A DNA stretch of 53,401 nt from an uncultured Prevotellaceae bacterium. GTDB lineage: Bacteria; Bacteroidota; Bacteroidia; Bacteroidales; Muribaculaceae. The position numbers and the translations under genes are program-made. Location of the stretch: positions 1-53,401 of the forward strand of contig CAMHNO010000017.1 of assembly GCA_946186575.1 (NCBI GenBank), read 5' to 3'. Positions 50,728-53,401 of this stretch are shown in pieces. Under the pieces are notes generated by a model. It made no database searches. It saw only the letters and a list, made by a program, of their open reading frames with translations, and had not been told where the DNA came from. The stretch's first letter is position 1, and each line of letters starts with the position of its first letter.

Positions 50728-51846
50728 ATGCGCAACTGGCTGCTTGCGATATTGATAGCAACGGTGTCGATATTCACACTAAGTTCGCAAGAACTTGAGT
50801 GGAGTGTGAACATGAATGCTGTGTTCAATAACCGTGAGGGTGGCAACGGTGAGACTCCCGACCAGACGTTTATCTTCACGCGCATAACTCCACAGATTGG
50901 AGTGTCGATGGATAGCGCGCGCCATCGCATTATGGGTGGCGTGACTTGGTATCAGCCCATGAACGACCACATGCATGGTTACAAGGTGTTGCCGGCATTG
51001 TATTATCAATATCATAATCAGCAGCGAGGCCTGAGCATGGCAATGGGTGTGATTCCCGATGCCCTTAGAATCAGTCGTTTCCTGCAAAGCGATTCCATCA
51101 GCTATGTTAACCCCAACATCAATGGATTCTTGATTAATATAGAAAAGCCACATTTCAGTTTCCTCTCTTGGCTCAACTGGAGGCAAATTCGCACAAACAA
51201 TCGGCGAGAAGCTTTCGACGTGACGGGACGGGCATTCTGGCATAGTGGCAATTATGGCTATAATCGTTTTCAGGCGGGAGGCACGGCTCGTTATAACCAT
51301 TTAGCCAAGAGTTTCAATGCCCCCGAGGGCGAGGGAGTGGTCGACAATGTGATCCTGAATCCATCGGTTGGCTTCACACACTATGGTCACGCACGCTTAC
51401 GCGATTTCTTTAGCATCTCGGCAGGCGTGTTGCTCTCTATCGACCGTGACCGCCCTGGCGACAATAAATGGCTGGCTCAAGCAGGGTTTATGGGTGATAT
51501 TGAGGGCCGGTGGAAATGGCTTTCTCTGCAACAGCATGTGTATGTGGGAAAAGAGCAAATGCCCCTTTACCACAAGTACGGGCCATTGCTTTATCAGGGT
51601 GATCAGTTCTATCACAACAAGTTCTATAGCCGCACCGACGTTGTTGCTACTATATTTGAACGAGACTTTGTTAATGTTGAGGCACGACTCACTTTCCATG
51701 CTACCGACAAGACAACGGCTTTTTGGCAACAGCTTGCGGTGCGATTCTATCTTGATAATAAAATCTGGAAAAGAAATAAGCAGCCCAAGAGTTTTGACAA
51801 TCACAATGGCATTAGAACCTATAGATGGTTGCCTGCGCAATTCTAA
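50728..51846 (+). CDS. Putative outer-membrane beta-barrel protein
   Basis: 372 residues. The signal peptide is MRNWLLAILIATVSIFTLSS. The mature protein shows many alternating hydrophobic/aromatic strands (FIFTRITPQIGVSMD, HRIMGGVTWYQPM, GVGFTHYGH-type patterns, DFFSISAGVLLSIDRD, WKWLSLQQHVYVGKE) and ends in RWLPAQF, with a C-terminal Phe as in barrel proteins. ATG 50728 lies two bases past the gltX stop. I do not recognise the family; a porin-like or lipid-A-related outer-membrane role would fit the waaA neighbour but is speculation. Confidence 0.7.
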   Translation: MRNWLLAILIATVSIFTLSSQELEWSVNMNAVFNNREGGNGETPDQTFIFTRITPQIGVSMDSARHRIMGGVTWYQPMNDHMHGYKVLPALYYQYHNQQRGLSMAMGVIPDALRISRFLQSDSISYVNPNINGFLINIEKPHFSFLSWLNWRQIRTNNRREAFDVTGRAFWHSGNYGYNRFQAGGTARYNHLAKSFNAPEGEGVVDNVILNPSVGFTHYGHARLRDFFSISAGVLLSIDRDRPGDNKWLAQAGFMGDIEGRWKWLSLQQHVYVGKEQMPLYHKYGPLLYQGDQFYHNKFYSRTDVVATIFERDFVNVEARLTFHATDKTTAFWQQLAVRFYLDNKIWKRNKQPKSFDNHNGIRTYRWLPAQF

Positions 51847-51868
51847 CAACTAATCCTATTTTTCTTTA

Positions 51869-53104
51869 ATGAATTTCCTGTATAATATTGCTATGGCCGC
51901 TACCGGCTGGGGAATGCACTTGGCATCGCCATGGCACCACAAAGCGCGGCTCACGGTGCAAGGCCGGGCAAGAACCATATCCTATCTTAAACAGACTCTC
52001 GACCCTGAGGGCGGCTACATCTGGATTCATGCTGCATCGCTTGGCGAATTTGAGCAGGGACGGCCCCTCATCGAGAAAATACGTGACGAGCAGCCCGAGG
52101 CCAAGATTCTGCTCTCGTTCTACTCACCCAGTGGCTATGAGGTGCGCAAAACCTATGATAAGGTCGACGCGGTGTGCTATATACCTGTCGACACTCCGCA
52201 ACGTGTAAAGGAGTTTCTCGACGTGGTGAAGCCCAAGATGGCCATCTTTGTCAAGTATGAGTTTTGGGGCAACTTTTTGGAACAACTCAAGAGTAGGGGA
52301 GTGCCCACCTATATTATATCATCTATCTTCCGCGAGAGCCAGTGCTTTTTCAAGCCCTGGGGCGGCATGTTCCGCAAGATGTTGCACTGTTTCACTCACC
52401 TTTATGTTCAGGACGATGAGTCGCGACAGCTCTTGCACGGCATTGGCATCGACAATGTGACGGTGTGTGGCGACACTCGCCTCGACCGTGTGCTTCAAAT
52501 CAAAGCTCAGGCTAAGGAATTTCCTGAGATAGCTGCCATGACCAGTGGCGACAAACTCACATTGGTTGTGGGCAGCTCGTGGCAACCCGATGAGGACATC
52601 GTCATTCCTTACTTCAACTCGCATCCCGAGATGAAGCTTATCATCGCTCCGCATGAGTTTGACGAGAACCGCCTCAAAGCAATGATGGCGCGCATCAAGC
52701 GGCCAGTGGCACGCTACACCAAGCTCGACCAAGCGGATGACCCATCGCAGCTCGATTGCATGATAATTGACTGCTTTGGCATTCTGTCGTCGCTCTATCG
52801 CTATGGTGCAATTGCCTATGTGGGAGGAGGATTCGGCAGCGGCATCCACAATGTGCCCGAAGCCGCCGTTTATGGCATACCTGTGATTTTTGGCCCCAAG
52901 CATGAGAAGTTTCGCGAGGCAGTGGAGCTCAATGCTTGCGGTGGTGGCTTTGCCATTGGCAATGCCCAGCAATGCCACTCTGTCCTCGACAAATTGCTGA
53001 GCGACCCTCAGGTTCTGAAGCAGGCTGGCCAGGCGGCAAGCCAATATATAACCAGCCACACTGGTGCCACCGAGCGCATCTGTGCCGACTTGTTCAAGGC
53101 TTAG
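51869..53104 (+). CDS. waaA: 3-deoxy-D-manno-octulosonic acid (Kdo) transferase
   Basis: 411 residues of glycosyltransferase family 30. YIWIHAASLGEFEQGRPLIE holds the conserved catalytic Glu region, AIFVKYEFWGNFLEQL and VCGDTRLDRV follow, and the C-terminal sugar-nucleotide site is VGGGFGSGIHNVPEAAVYG with IFGPKHEKFREA. It moves Kdo from CMP-Kdo to lipid IVA in the inner membrane. Many Bacteroidales add a single Kdo; the sequence alone does not tell how many this one adds. Located 22 bases behind the barrel gene. Confidence 0.95.
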   Translation: MNFLYNIAMAATGWGMHLASPWHHKARLTVQGRARTISYLKQTLDPEGGYIWIHAASLGEFEQGRPLIEKIRDEQPEAKILLSFYSPSGYEVRKTYDKVDAVCYIPVDTPQRVKEFLDVVKPKMAIFVKYEFWGNFLEQLKSRGVPTYIISSIFRESQCFFKPWGGMFRKMLHCFTHLYVQDDESRQLLHGIGIDNVTVCGDTRLDRVLQIKAQAKEFPEIAAMTSGDKLTLVVGSSWQPDEDIVIPYFNSHPEMKLIIAPHEFDENRLKAMMARIKRPVARYTKLDQADDPSQLDCMIIDCFGILSSLYRYGAIAYVGGGFGSGIHNVPEAAVYGIPVIFGPKHEKFREAVELNACGGGFAIGNAQQCHSVLDKLLSDPQVLKQAGQAASQYITSHTGATERICADLFKA

Positions 53105-53202
53105 CCGCATTTAGTAGTGCAGCAATGATGGGTTAATGGACGAAATAAATGGGCAAAAAGGTATTTTTTCATAAAGAGTGTACAATTATTGAATTTTATT
53201 AT

Positions 53203-53210
53203 TAAATTTG
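53203..53210 (+). promoter_or_regulatory. Promoter -7 element of the last, partial gene
   Basis: TAAATTTG, about 73 bases before the ATG at 53284; no good -33 box is visible. Confidence 0.45.
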
Positions 53211-53283
53211 CTTGCTCAATGAGAAATTATAACATTCATCATAACAGACAGAAAGTTTAAACTACTTGCCGGACTTTGGGCTC

Positions 53284-53401
53284 ATGTTTAAAAAGCAATT
53301 ATGTGCCATATTGATAATGCTGCTGGCATCAGTCATGATGCAAGTCGCTAATGCTTATAACGTAAACCAGCACAATCAATGGGTTAAAGTCTCTACCGAA
53401 G
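53284..53401 (+). CDS. Secreted protein, N-terminal part only
   Basis: 39 codons before the window ends: MFKKQLCAILIMLLASVMMQ then VANA, a clear signal peptide, followed by YNVNQHNQWVKVSTE. Family not recognisable from this length. Confidence 0.6.
   Translation, partial: MFKKQLCAILIMLLASVMMQVANAYNVNQHNQWVKVSTE

Overview
The window reads as chromosomal DNA of an anaerobic gut-type member of the order Bacteroidales (phylum Bacteroidota). Supporting signs are: repeated promoters of the Bacteroidota form (TTTG, about 20 bases, then TAnnTTTG); almost no Shine-Dalgarno sites; a Rho factor with a very long disordered insertion; and several families that are largely confined to the phylum (DUF4836, DUF4924, DUF4369, head-GIN, HU/SPOR proteins, paired short chromate transporters, Por-secretion-like C-terminal tails). 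Muribaculaceae or a close family is my best guess, but this is inference. I see no tRNA, rRNA operon, phage, complete insertion sequence or CRISPR array.

Layout. 1-4.4 kb: a partial secreted protein, an exported C26 hydrolase followed by a solo PAS protein, and rho on the minus strand. 4.7-14.4 kb: envelope and cell-surface genes (a C45-type Ntn hydrolase, a YcxB-like membrane protein, a small Pro/His-rich lipoprotein, an HU/SPOR protein, a TPR protein, an MscS channel, two lipoproteins, a six-hairpin-glycosidase-like lipoprotein). 14.5-20.6 kb: ribosomal protein L31 with a structured leader, a lipid kinase, rlmH, a large MG2/TonB-plug surface protein, a decayed lipoprotein and nadC. 20.6-31.3 kb: two secreted multidomain proteins with sorting-type tails, RNase P RNA (rnpB), folC with a chromate transporter pair, an outer-membrane barrel overlapping an EptA-type phosphoethanolamine transferase, a 53-residue protein and a 179-bp MITE-like element. 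31.3-39.8 kb: uridine phosphorylase, a metallo-hydrolase, ettA, a head-GIN lipoprotein, aguA-aguB (agmatine to putrescine) and a DUF4836 lipoprotein. 39.8-46.0 kb: a minus-strand block crp-like, DUF4924, rfbD, prfC, then a kinase-RapZ fusion overlapping a sugar-1-phosphate nucleotidyltransferase. 46.2-53.4 kb: a coiled-coil/FGE-sulfatase protein, an 840-base repeat-rich spacer, gltX, an outer-membrane protein, waaA and a partial secreted protein.

The two points I find most interesting are these. First, the gene pair at 39850-42062 fuses an AmgK-like amino-sugar kinase to the C-terminal sensing domain of RapZ and overlaps a MurU-like nucleotidyltransferase. This looks like a cell-wall sugar recycling module with a built-in amino-sugar sensor. 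Second, the spacer at 48349-49189 holds strings of short-loop hairpins separated by AAATT-type spacers, including an 85-base element with a closing stem around three triloop hairpins. Similar hairpins recur in the 179-bp element at 31033-31211, and palindromic repeats bracket the FGE-type gene.

Many gene starts were moved downstream of the longest open frame because a promoter or a signal peptide lies inside the frame. Two genes (7676 and 15135) have the -7 element only four bases before the start codon, suggesting leaderless or near-leaderless messages.
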